A DNA stretch of 39,944 bases, taken from positions 1-39,944 of the forward strand of contig JAGYNR010000010.1 of the NCBI GenBank assembly GCA_018399715.1. The letters run 5' to 3'. The notes under the pieces were generated by a model that saw only the letters and a list, made by a program, of their open reading frames with translations, searched no databases and had not been told where the DNA came from. Positions 16,398 through 23,979 of the stretch are shown in pieces; within the stretch, counting starts at the first letter, position 1, and each line of letters opens with the position of its first letter. The position numbers and the translations under genes are program-made. This stretch comes from Desulfobacterales bacterium. GTDB taxonomy: Bacteria > Desulfobacterota > Desulfobacteria > Desulfobacterales > SKZT01.

Positions 16398-18857
16398 TTA
16401 ATTTGAATTAAGCATGGACTCTATTGAATAAGATTTTCCGTCGGTTGAAAATTCTATCGCACCGTTTACGTCGGTTCGAAAAATTTGGCATTTTCTTTTA
16501 CGATATCGCTGCAGAACCTGATCAGCGGGCATACCAAAGCGGTTTTGCCATCCGGCGGAAATCACCACAGCGTTTGGGTTTACACGGGCCAAAAATTTCA
16601 GGGTACTTGAGGTTCTGCTGCCATGATGAGGGGCAACTAGCACAGTGCTTTTCAGCGCATGGCCTCGTATTTGACAAAGCTCTGCTTCTGCCGGGGCCAT
16701 GATATCTCCCGTAAACAGTACCGAAATCGAACCGGTTTGAACTTTCATTACCAGCGAATTATTGTTGGTATTATCGGTTTCTTCCCGCTCCGCCCGGTTT
16801 CGATAATTCAATGAGGGATACATAACATTAACCGACACACCATTAATCTGATGAACCCCCAAAATACTGTCTAATGACGGGCAGTCGATATTTTTTTGCC
16901 GAATAATTTCCATAAACCGGGTATATCCCATGGTATCTACTGACTGATGATTTGTCCAAACAGAATTTACATTAAAATTTTCCGCAATGTAAAGCAGTCC
17001 GTTCAGATGATCAGCATCTGGATGGGTCAAAACCAATGTATTGACGGTTTTAATTTTTTTTCGCCACAACAGAGGCGCAACGATTCTTTCACCGACATCA
17101 AAAACGGAATTATCTGAAAAACCGCCCCCGTCGATCATCATGATATATCCGCAGGGAAACTCTAGTAAAGCCGCATTTCCCTGCCCCACATCTATAAAGG
17201 TAATCTGTAGCTTGTCTATGTTAAAACGATCGAAACGCCAGTAAGCGATATCCACACACGTAATCAGAAAAATAGCGGTAGAGACCAATAAAAGTTTTTT
17301 CTTACTGCACAGCCTCCAATGCAGCACCAGCAAAAACATACCATAATAAAGAATAAGTTCTGTTAAAGAAGGGGTTATTGTCTTAACCGCAGAAAATTTC
17401 AGTTCGGAAATATAGTGTATGATTTCCAGGGAAAACGATAAGACCGCGCCTGATATTTCGAATCCCAGGCCGGCCAGGATCTGACTTACCGGAAGTATAA
17501 ATCCTGAAATCAGGCCCAGCGGTACCACTAAAAATCCGACCATGGGAACGACAATAAAATTGACCGGAAGTCCTACCAGAGATATCTGGTTGAAATAGTA
17601 CATGGCCAGTGGGAAGGTTCCGAGTATCGCAAACAGAGAAGACAGAAAAAAACCGGAGAAAATCATTATCATCCGGTTTTTTATATCACCTGTTTTTTTG
17701 GAAAGCGTTAAGCTCGAAAAACCTGATAAAATTGCCAGAACCGCGGAAAAAGACAACTGGAACGACACGCTAAACAGTGCTGGTGGATATATGATTAAAA
17801 TTATCAAGGCAGCTACCGCCAACGTATTAATTGAATCGTGTTTTCTGCCGATTAAAAATGTCATCAAAAATACCGATACCATAATTACGGCTCTTTGAGT
17901 TGATGGTGACATCCCGGCCAACAGCCCATAGGTTACAACCGGAAATAGTGTCAGCAGAGCTGCTGCCTTGCGGACCCATCCATTCCAGAGGAAAACAGAC
18001 ACTCTCGAAAGCAACACCGAAAAAAGTATGAAAAAAACGGTGGCCACAATACCGACATGAAGACCCGAGATAGCCAGCAGATGCCCCATCCCCGAACGGT
18101 TGAAATCATTTCTGAGTTTATCATCGATACCGTCTCGATCTCCTACTACAAGGGCTTTCATGACCGCTGAAGTGGGATTTTCTCCCAGCGTTTCAGTTAT
18201 AAAAGCAGCCGTTTTCTGACGTATCTGTAAAATAGTTTTTCCAACCCCAAGTACCTTAGGGTTCCGGGTTACCGAAAGCTTTTCAAAAGAGGCCCAACTG
18301 GAAACATGAATATTTTTAAACGCCATAAATCGTTCGTAATTAAATCCACCCGGATTGTGAAAATTTCGTATCTTTCGAATTTTACCTGAAAACCTGATGG
18401 TATCTCCTGGTAAAAAATCAGGTGTATAGGTTTTTGTATCTACTCTACAGGTCACCCGAAGTCTTCCTGTTGTGTCAAGCGATAACGATTTTTTTTCAAG
18501 ACGATGTACGTTTAAAACAAATTGTATCCTGTTTTTTTTCCAAATGATCGGATCATTATCGACAATTCCCGAAATTTTCCACCTGTGAGACGTTGCATGG
18601 TAGATGATATGATTGGAGGGGAGAGACGGTGAAGTCCAGGGCTGAATAGAAAGATATCCCAAAGCACAAAAAAGGGCACCGATGACAAAAAATAAAGTCC
18701 TGCGTTTAACAATTCCCATAACAACCGGTATCAACACAAAACCGGTTATTAAAAGAACCCAGTGTGCCAGGCCGGGAAACCAGGTGCCAACGGCAATACC
18801 AACCATTAAAAAAATTGTAATGGGAATCAGTGGACGAAAAAAGATGGTATCCTTCAT
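16398..18857 (-). CDS. comEC: ComEC/Rec2 DNA-uptake channel protein
   Basis: 819 aa, full length for the three-domain form. Hydrophobic helices at the N-terminus enclose an OB-like DUF4131 region (about 60-200: KISGIVDNDPIIW...FSGKIRKIRNFHNPGG). The Competence membrane domain follows, with GMGHLLAISGLHVGIV. The C-terminal metallo-beta-lactamase domain has FIDVGQGNAALLE, the metal motif LTHPDADHLNGL, LFTGDI and APHHGS. In naturally competent bacteria the protein carries single-stranded DNA across the inner membrane and the MBL domain may degrade one strand. Competence of this organism is not shown by the window; no other com gene is present. Confidence 0.94.
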   Translation of the reverse strand: MKDTIFFRPLIPITIFLMVGIAVGTWFPGLAHWVLLITGFVLIPVVMGIVKRRTLFFVIGALFCALGYLSIQPWTSPSLPSNHIIYHATSHRWKISGIVDNDPIIWKKNRIQFVLNVHRLEKKSLSLDTTGRLRVTCRVDTKTYTPDFLPGDTIRFSGKIRKIRNFHNPGGFNYERFMAFKNIHVSSWASFEKLSVTRNPKVLGVGKTILQIRQKTAAFITETLGENPTSAVMKALVVGDRDGIDDKLRNDFNRSGMGHLLAISGLHVGIVATVFFILFSVLLSRVSVFLWNGWVRKAAALLTLFPVVTYGLLAGMSPSTQRAVIMVSVFLMTFLIGRKHDSINTLAVAALIILIIYPPALFSVSFQLSFSAVLAILSGFSSLTLSKKTGDIKNRMIMIFSGFFLSSLFAILGTFPLAMYYFNQISLVGLPVNFIVVPMVGFLVVPLGLISGFILPVSQILAGLGFEISGAVLSFSLEIIHYISELKFSAVKTITPSLTELILYYGMFLLVLHWRLCSKKKLLLVSTAIFLITCVDIAYWRFDRFNIDKLQITFIDVGQGNAALLEFPCGYIMMIDGGGFSDNSVFDVGERIVAPLLWRKKIKTVNTLVLTHPDADHLNGLLYIAENFNVNSVWTNHQSVDTMGYTRFMEIIRQKNIDCPSLDSILGVHQINGVSVNVMYPSLNYRNRAEREETDNTNNNSLVMKVQTGSISVLFTGDIMAPAEAELCQIRGHALKSTVLVAPHHGSRTSSTLKFLARVNPNAVVISAGWQNRFGMPADQVLQRYRKRKCQIFRTDVNGAIEFSTDGKSYSIESMLNSN

Positions 18858-18894
18858 CTTTTTGATAAAACTCCCATGCTCTGCCGGAGATAAA

Positions 18895-19039
18895 TAGTGC
18901 CTGGACGAAAACTGGCTTTTTCGCCAATATCTGCGTCAGACGCAAATTTTAATGCTCGAAATACTCAATGTATGCCTGTGGTTAAAATTTTCATCTTCCT
19001 TGATCTTAACGAAAAATCATAGTTTTCGTTTGGGCACTA
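18895..19039 (+). repeat. MITE-like repeat element, copy 3 (full)
   Basis: 145 bp, from TAGTGCCTGGACGAAAACTGG to GTTTTCGTTTGGGCACTA. It carries a few substitutions relative to copies 1 and 5, so it is slightly older or less constrained. Same orientation as the others. Its left end is 37 bp upstream of the comEC start codon, in the divergent region with the YceD-type gene. Confidence 0.85.
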
Positions 19040-19102
19040 AATAACCGGATCATAATGAATCGGTTGGATACAGTCAATACGGTATTTGGAATATGACCTG
19101 AT

Positions 19103-19134
19103 TTGAGTTATATTTAAAAAGGACTCAATTTTTT
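19103..19134 (+). terminator. Weak terminator-like hairpin before the YceD-type gene
   Basis: TTGAGT (19103-19108) pairs with ACTCAA (19123-19128) over a 14-base loop and is followed by six T. The stem is short and AT-rich, so termination would be inefficient. If real it lies in the leader of the downstream gene. Confidence 0.25.
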
Positions 19135-19165
19135 GAAGTCCGAAATCCAACCGAAGGAGGTCGAC

Positions 19166-19702
19166 ATGCGTATCCATCTGAAAGAAATCCCGGAAAACGG
19201 GCTAACATTGGAATTTGAAGAAAATGTCAAACATTATCCGATTTTCACTGAAATGAAGGAGTTCAAATTTCTCGATCCGTTGACCGTAGAGCTTCAATTA
19301 CGGCGAGCTGATCAATCCATTGAAATGAAAGGAAGATTGAAAACCAGGGGAATAATGACTTGCAGCCGATGTTTAAAACCGTTTGTTCAACCATTAAAAA
19401 GCGACTTTCGTCTGATATATGCCAACCGCCCGCAAAGTATCTATCATACACGGGAGACAGAGCTGTCTGCAGAGGATGTTGAACTGATACTTTTCGACGG
19501 CGAGATTATTGATACGTATCAGGCGATTTATGAGGAAACCTTGGCAGCATTGCCGTCAAAGCCCCTTTGCCATCCGGACTGTAAAGGTCTTTGTCCCCGT
19601 TGCGGAAAAGATTTGAATCGGGGGGCATGCCAATGTAAAAATGAAGAAGTTGATCCCAGGCTCGCTGTTTTAAAACAATTTAAGGTGGTCAGAAATCGCT
19701 GA
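19166..19702 (+). CDS. YceD/DUF177 family protein
   Basis: 178 aa from the ATG at 19166, which has AAGGAGG at ideal spacing; a TTG-initiated extension of 11 codons is not needed. DUF177 proteins are linked to 23S rRNA accumulation and usually precede rpmF. The family pattern is present: IMTCSRCLKPF (Cys66, Cys69) and the C-terminal zinc-like cluster PLCHPDCKGLCPRCGKDLNRG. The acidic stretch LSAEDVELILFDGEIID is also typical. Unusually, rpmF (L32), plsX and fab genes do not follow: the next gene is convergent. Confidence 0.85.
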   Translation: MRIHLKEIPENGLTLEFEENVKHYPIFTEMKEFKFLDPLTVELQLRRADQSIEMKGRLKTRGIMTCSRCLKPFVQPLKSDFRLIYANRPQSIYHTRETELSAEDVELILFDGEIIDTYQAIYEETLAALPSKPLCHPDCKGLCPRCGKDLNRGACQCKNEEVDPRLAVLKQFKVVRNR

Positions 19703-19720
19703 TATTATAGAATTTAAAAA

Positions 19721-20221
19721 TTATGTTTTTGAAACATTCAGAAAATGTTTAACTCTCATTAAAAAAACTGACCAGGTTAATTTAAAAAATTTTCGTTTGA
19801 CTTTACCAATTTCTTTTCTGACAGGCCCGGTATCATCACAAAAAGTAACCAGACAAACTTCCGGTCTGGCATCTGAAGGGAAAATACACGGGCCTTTCCC
19901 ATTTTTTAAAAATACGCAGTCCATTGGAAAAAAGGGTTTTTCTTTTTTCAGACATTCAAGGATTTTTGGTTTCAAATCCGGTCTTATTGTCATAATATAC
20001 AAAAAATCAAATTGATTTATTATCAAATCAAGCTGTACATTCCGGCAGCACATTCCATTGCATCTTTCTAGGCACCTTCGCATGAACTTACCAGATTTTT
20101 TTTGCAGCTCAATCTCCGCAGAGCGGATTTCCTGGCAGATGTTTATTATTTTCTTTTTATCTTTGTCATCAAGGGCAAAGAGGATTTTTTCGGCCTGTTT
20201 GAATTGATGATACAATGACAT
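19721..20221 (-). CDS. YkgJ-type cysteine-cluster protein
   Basis: 166 aa. The conserved cysteines of the zinc- or iron-chelating YkgJ-like family appear in order: a CLERCNGMCCRNV cluster near 50-62, then FFPMDCVFLKNGKGPCIFP and RPEVCLVTFC. The N-terminal 40 residues are helical and charged. No enzymatic function is established for the family; related proteins are sometimes annotated as Fe-S oxidoreductases. The start codon has little Shine-Dalgarno. The left end of the partial repeat (20241) lies 19 bp upstream of it. Confidence 0.75.
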   Translation of the reverse strand: MSLYHQFKQAEKILFALDDKDKKKIINICQEIRSAEIELQKKSGKFMRRCLERCNGMCCRNVQLDLIINQFDFLYIMTIRPDLKPKILECLKKEKPFFPMDCVFLKNGKGPCIFPSDARPEVCLVTFCDDTGPVRKEIGKVKRKFFKLTWSVFLMRVKHFLNVSKT

Positions 20222-20240
20222 AATTATTAATTGAATTATT

Positions 20241-20293
20241 TAGTGTCTGAACGAAAACTGTTTTTTTCTCCAATATCTGCGTCAGACTCAAAT
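20241..20293 (+). repeat. MITE-like repeat element, copy 4 (left part only)
   Basis: TAGTGTCTGAACGAAAACTG and the following bases up to GTCAGACTCAAAT match the left third of the full copies. After about 20293 the similarity stops and no right inverted end is seen nearby. Orientation as in the other copies. Confidence 0.8.
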
Positions 20294-20375
20294 ATCATCA
20301 AGTCTTTTATAGATCTATTCATTTTTTTCCAACGCCGGAGATGGGCAAATTAACAAAAACCTGAACATCGAGTAA

Positions 20376-20399
20376 TAGGTCCCGGAATGGGATAACCTA
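20376..20399. other. Small hairpin of unknown role
   Basis: TAGGTCCC faces GGGATAACCTA around a GGAAT loop, with a small bulge. It has no U-tract and is not near a start codon. The rest of the gap between 20294 and 20465 shows nothing recognisable. Confidence 0.25.
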
Positions 20400-20465
20400 C
20401 TACGTGTTAACCGCCACTGAAATTTTATTATTTTACACTCTTAACTAAGATAAATAGGATTTAAC

Positions 20466-20493
20466 TTGCCATTGGCTTTTTTTTTGATAAATT
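20466..20493 (+). promoter_or_regulatory. Possible promoter for the IMPase-like gene
   Basis: TTGCCA (20466-20471), 16-base T-rich spacer, TAAATT (20488-20493), about 90 bases before the preferred start codon. Confidence 0.3.
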
Positions 20494-20581
20494 ACAAACA
20501 ATAAGAGAGATGGCGTTACTATTTTTTGCTATGACTCTAAATGTTCATATAAAATCGTTATCGCAAACTGAAGGAGATAAA

Positions 20582-21382
20582 ATGGTGGAATTAAACAGTC
20601 ATGGGATAGAAACCCTGAGTCGCTTTGCAATCGATGTCACCAGGCGTTTGGGCGAAGAAGCAATGACTTTTTATGGAAAAGGCGACCCAACCGTAAAATT
20701 TGACGAAGAACTGATTACCAAAGCGGAAATTCATCTGGCGGAATTCTTTCAAAATGCGTTGCATCAAAATTACCCACAGCATCAGGTTTTTCGCAGTGTT
20801 TCTAAGGATACAGAATATACCCATGAGGAAAAGCGTTACCTCTGGATTTTTGACCCATTAGATGGTGTTTCTAATTTTCAGGCCGGAATTCCTGTTTGGG
20901 GCATATCTCTTGCCCTTTTCGAAAATTTCTGGCCGATTTTCGGAGCTGTTTATCTGCCTGCCACCGGCGACTTGTTTTATGCTTCTGCTGGTGGAAAAGC
21001 CTTTCGCAACGATCTGGAAATACACGTCTCCAATTTGGAAAATATTAATGATGAAAGTCTGATGTTTATTTATTCCCGTTTCCACCATGACTTCAATGCT
21101 TCCTTTCCGGGTAAGATATTCAATATGGGAAGCACGGCTGCTCACATGTGTTACATCGCTACCGGCCGGGCAGATGTGGCCATCATATCCCACGAATCAT
21201 ACCAAGGACTGGCAGCCGCCCAGATTATTATCGAAGCAGCAGGGGGAAAAATTTTCAAAATGGATGGCTCCGAATTCCATCTGGCCGATTACCTGGACGG
21301 ACAAAAGATTGAAGAGCGCCTGATGGTTTTAGCTCCCGGGATTTACTCACAAATCAGAAGCTGTATCCAAAAAAACAGTTAA
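20582..21382 (+). CDS. Inositol-monophosphatase-like protein with altered active site
   Basis: 266 aa from the ATG at 20582, which follows GAAGGAGATAAA; an upstream ATG at 20510 lacks a Shine-Dalgarno. The fold is clearly FIG/IMPase: IFDPLDGVSNFQAG (about 89-102) corresponds to the metal motif DPxDGTxNF, and GSTAAHMCYIATGRADVA to the GS...A.G..Da region. Two metal or catalytic positions look changed. The usual GEE near residue 70 reads VFRSVSKDTE, and the usual WDxAAG reads YQGLAAAQ (207-214), replacing Asp by Gln. Activity as a Mg-dependent sugar-phosphate phosphatase is therefore doubtful. A receiver-only response regulator follows 51 bases downstream, probably on the same transcript. Confidence 0.8.
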   Translation: MVELNSHGIETLSRFAIDVTRRLGEEAMTFYGKGDPTVKFDEELITKAEIHLAEFFQNALHQNYPQHQVFRSVSKDTEYTHEEKRYLWIFDPLDGVSNFQAGIPVWGISLALFENFWPIFGAVYLPATGDLFYASAGGKAFRNDLEIHVSNLENINDESLMFIYSRFHHDFNASFPGKIFNMGSTAAHMCYIATGRADVAIISHESYQGLAAAQIIIEAAGGKIFKMDGSEFHLADYLDGQKIEERLMVLAPGIYSQIRSCIQKNS

Positions 21383-21433
21383 GCATGGCCGCTCTTCATC
21401 TTTCAAAAAAACGAATTTCCGGAAAGAATTATT

Positions 21434-21805
21434 ATGCCAAACAAAATACTGATCGTTGAAGATGAACCGAATATTGTTGTCCCTTTACGGTTTATAATGG
21501 AAGAAAACGGATATGAAGTCTCGATTGCCGTTACTGGTGAGGAGGCGGTGCAGATACTAGCCAAGGAGAAGCCAGACCTCATTCTCCTGGATATTATGCT
21601 TCCGGGTATGGATGGCTATGAACTGTGTCAGATGATACGCCAAAAGCCCGATTGGGAAGATATCCGAATTGTTTTTTTGACAGCCCTGGGACGCGAAGCA
21701 GACATGGCAAAAGGATTAGCCCTGGAAGCCGATGCATATATCACGAAGCCCTTTTCCAACAAGGAGGTCGTCGATAAGGTCAAAGAATTGCTGAAACAAA
21801 ATTAA
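21434..21805 (+). CDS. Single-domain response regulator
   Basis: 123 aa, a stand-alone receiver domain (CheY/DivK-like). Acidic residues EDE at 9-11, phospho-acceptor Asp in LILLDIMLPGMDGYE (about residue 54), the switch Thr in VFLTALG and Lys in AYITKPFSN are all present, so it should be phosphorylated normally. There is no output domain and no adjacent kinase; it may serve a distant hybrid kinase or act through protein contacts. GGAAAG lies upstream of the ATG. The neighbouring IMPase-like gene is the only obvious functional partner. Confidence 0.9.
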   Translation: MPNKILIVEDEPNIVVPLRFIMEENGYEVSIAVTGEEAVQILAKEKPDLILLDIMLPGMDGYELCQMIRQKPDWEDIRIVFLTALGREADMAKGLALEADAYITKPFSNKEVVDKVKELLKQN

Positions 21806-21846
21806 ACATAAAGGTCATGATCCTAAAAAAAAACAGATAGAGCGAG

Positions 21847-21912
21847 CAGAGGACAGAGGACAGAAGTCAGAGGTCAGAAGTCAGAGGTCAGAGGACAGAG
21901 ATCAGTGAGCAG
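21847..21912. repeat. Heptamer tandem repeat (AGGTCAG-like)
   Basis: About nine consecutive seven-base units such as AGGACAG, AAGTCAG, AGGTCAG, AGATCAG and TGAGCAG. The units vary at two or three positions. The array merges into the stem of the hairpin at 21903-21947. Confidence 0.75.
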
Positions 21913-21954
21913 TAAAACACATAAATTCGACTGGTTACTGCTTACTGTTTTTTT
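21903..21954 (+). terminator. Probable terminator after the response regulator
   Basis: CAGTGAGCAGTAA (21903-21915) pairs with TTACTGCTTACTG (21935-21947), 13 pairs with one G-U, around a 19-base loop, directly followed by seven T. The upstream stem arm grows out of the heptamer array. Confidence 0.55.
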
Positions 21955-21983
21955 ATTTACTGCTTGATTCGTAGCAGGATTTT

Positions 21984-23072
21984 TTACCGTTGCGGACGTT
22001 CACCCAATTTCACATTGATCCGTTTGAACTGGTGATTCCGAAGTATTTTTAATTCAACGACATCTCCGGGTTCCTCTTCCCGGAGATACTTGATCAGTTC
22101 CTCGGATGACGTTACTTTTTTTCCATCAAAGGCGACGACAATGTCTCCGCCCACCGGAATGATCATGTTTCCTGCCCGAATTTTTCGTGAAGCGCCTCTG
22201 ATACCTGCCTTTTCAGCCGGACCTCCCTGTATGACATCCACGATCATTGCACCGCGGTTTATTTTTAAATCCAGTACTTCTGCAATTCCTGGAATAATCG
22301 GAAAAATCTGAACGCCGAGCCAGGGATAAGAGACATATCCTTTTTGAATCAATTCCGGAAGAATCCGCTGTGCAATTTTTACCGGTATGGCAAACCCAAT
22401 TCCCACGTTCGCTCCTGTCGGGCTCAATATGGCTGTATTGATGCCAATAATTTTTCCGTCGGAATTCAACAACGGTCCGCCTGAATTGCCGGGATTGATG
22501 GAAGCATCGGTCTGAATAACATCTTCAATTTCCATTCCGGAACGGGATTTAATCGTCCGCCCCAGAGAACTGATAATTCCGGTGGTCAAGGTTTCTCCCA
22601 GCCCAAATGGATTTCCAATAGCCAGCACCTTTTGTCCAACCTGCAGATTTTGTGATTCAGCCATCGGAATCGCAGTCAGCTTTCTGCCCTGGCTTTCAAT
22701 TTTAATGACCGCCAGGTCATTTGCCGGATCAGCTCCCACCAGCTTTGCCTTCAGCTTATCCCCGTTAAAAAGAGTTACTTCCAGGCGTGTGGCATCCTTT
22801 ATCACATGATTATTGGTCAGGATATAACCGCGGTCATCCACGATAACCCCTGAGCCCGCACCTTCCTGGGGCACCGGGTAAAAAAAGAAATCCCGTGTAA
22901 TGACAACGCTTAAAATATTGACCACGCCGGGAGCTGCGCTCTGATATATTTCGATATTGTTTTTTTCGTCAGTTGTCTGCGCAAAAACGACAAATGTGTC
23001 AATCCAAAGGCTTAGCAGCATGACCGAAATGATTACCACTGCTGTTAATAGCGAATTTATGGTTCTTTTCAT
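21984..23072 (-). CDS. HtrA/DegP-like serine protease with PDZ domain
   Basis: 362 aa. A signal peptide or membrane anchor (about 9-31) is followed by a trypsin-like S1C domain with an intact triad: His89 (LTNNHVI), Asp119 (NDLAVIKI) and Ser197 (INPGNSGGPL). One PDZ domain (about 255-355) follows, with a carboxylate-binding region near the NRGAMIVDVIQGGPAEKAG segment. One PDZ is as in DegS-type proteases, not two as in DegP. Expected role: periplasmic protein quality control. It lies 19 bases downstream of a paralogue, and the pair follows trpF on the same strand. Confidence 0.92.
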   Translation of the reverse strand: MKRTINSLLTAVVIISVMLLSLWIDTFVVFAQTTDEKNNIEIYQSAAPGVVNILSVVITRDFFFYPVPQEGAGSGVIVDDRGYILTNNHVIKDATRLEVTLFNGDKLKAKLVGADPANDLAVIKIESQGRKLTAIPMAESQNLQVGQKVLAIGNPFGLGETLTTGIISSLGRTIKSRSGMEIEDVIQTDASINPGNSGGPLLNSDGKIIGINTAILSPTGANVGIGFAIPVKIAQRILPELIQKGYVSYPWLGVQIFPIIPGIAEVLDLKINRGAMIVDVIQGGPAEKAGIRGASRKIRAGNMIIPVGGDIVVAFDGKKVTSSEELIKYLREEEPGDVVELKILRNHQFKRINVKLGERPQR

Positions 23073-23091
23073 TTACCCTCCTGATCCTTCA

Positions 23092-23934
23092 TTACCGGTA
23101 ACTACCCGCTCTTGAGATAATCCGCCATATAATAAAAACAATCAAAACGCCCAAAACAATAAAAACAATTGGATTCGGCATCCATGTTTCTTTCTTGAGT
23201 TTCTTCAGCACATTTTTTACCTGATCAACCGGGAGTGCAAAACCAACCCCCACGCTTGAACCGGTAGGGCTAAAAATGGCAGTATTGATGCCAATGATAT
23301 TACCGTTTGAATCCAGTAATGGTCCCCCTGAATTGCCGGGATTAATAGAAGCATCCGTCTGAATCATGTTTTCGATAACCAAATCCTTTCCGACCCGCAA
23401 ATCTCTTCCGATGAAACTGATGATGCCGGTTGTCAGGGTTTGATCCAGACCGAACGGATTTCCAATGGCCAGGACCTTGTCTCCAATATGTAAATCTCTG
23501 GAGTTTCCCAAAGTCAATGGCTTTAAAGGAGCGCCTTTCGGTTCAATTTTAATCATTGCCAAATCCAGTGACGGTTCACTGCCAACCAGCTTTGCCTTGA
23601 ATTTTCTTCCATCCGCCAAGGTAACATCCAGTTGCTGCGCATTTCGAATAACATGATTATTGGTGAGAATGTGACCTTTTGTATCAATAATGGATCCTGA
23701 ACCAACCCCTTCTCCCGGAACAGGGTTTAAAAAAAAATCATACTGAATTACCACGGATGAAATATTCACAACACCATCTTTGGTTTTTTGATATACCTGG
23801 ATATTATTGATTTCCTCTTCAATAAGCGCATAGACCAGATGAGGCAGAAAACACACGCAGAAGCATAACAAAATCACAATACGGTTCAACACTCCTGGAA
23901 AAAAATAGTTTTTGGACGAATCAGTTGTCATCAT
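23092..23934 (-). CDS. HtrA-like serine protease lacking PDZ, with C-terminal membrane anchor
   Basis: 280 aa. An N-terminal hydrophobic segment (about 17-37) is followed by an S1C protease domain with intact triad: His94, Asp124 and Ser202 (INPGNSGGPL). Where the paralogue has its PDZ domain, this protein has a short linker and a transmembrane helix (about 255-273, NPIVFIVLGVLIVFIIW) ending in a basic tail RIISRAGSYR. It may thus be tethered by both ends. Sequence similarity over the protease domain to the next gene is strong, so the two arose by duplication with PDZ loss here. It starts 45 bases after trpF. Confidence 0.9.
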   Translation of the reverse strand: MMTTDSSKNYFFPGVLNRIVILLCFCVCFLPHLVYALIEEEINNIQVYQKTKDGVVNISSVVIQYDFFLNPVPGEGVGSGSIIDTKGHILTNNHVIRNAQQLDVTLADGRKFKAKLVGSEPSLDLAMIKIEPKGAPLKPLTLGNSRDLHIGDKVLAIGNPFGLDQTLTTGIISFIGRDLRVGKDLVIENMIQTDASINPGNSGGPLLDSNGNIIGINTAIFSPTGSSVGVGFALPVDQVKNVLKKLKKETWMPNPIVFIVLGVLIVFIIWRIISRAGSYR

Positions 23935-23979
23935 TTATGGCCTCTTCCGTTGATATACGACATATCATTGTAAAAAGAA

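Noticed and set aside
21847-21912. Heptamer array considered as a CRISPR array
   Set aside because: Units are seven bases without spacers. No cas gene is present.
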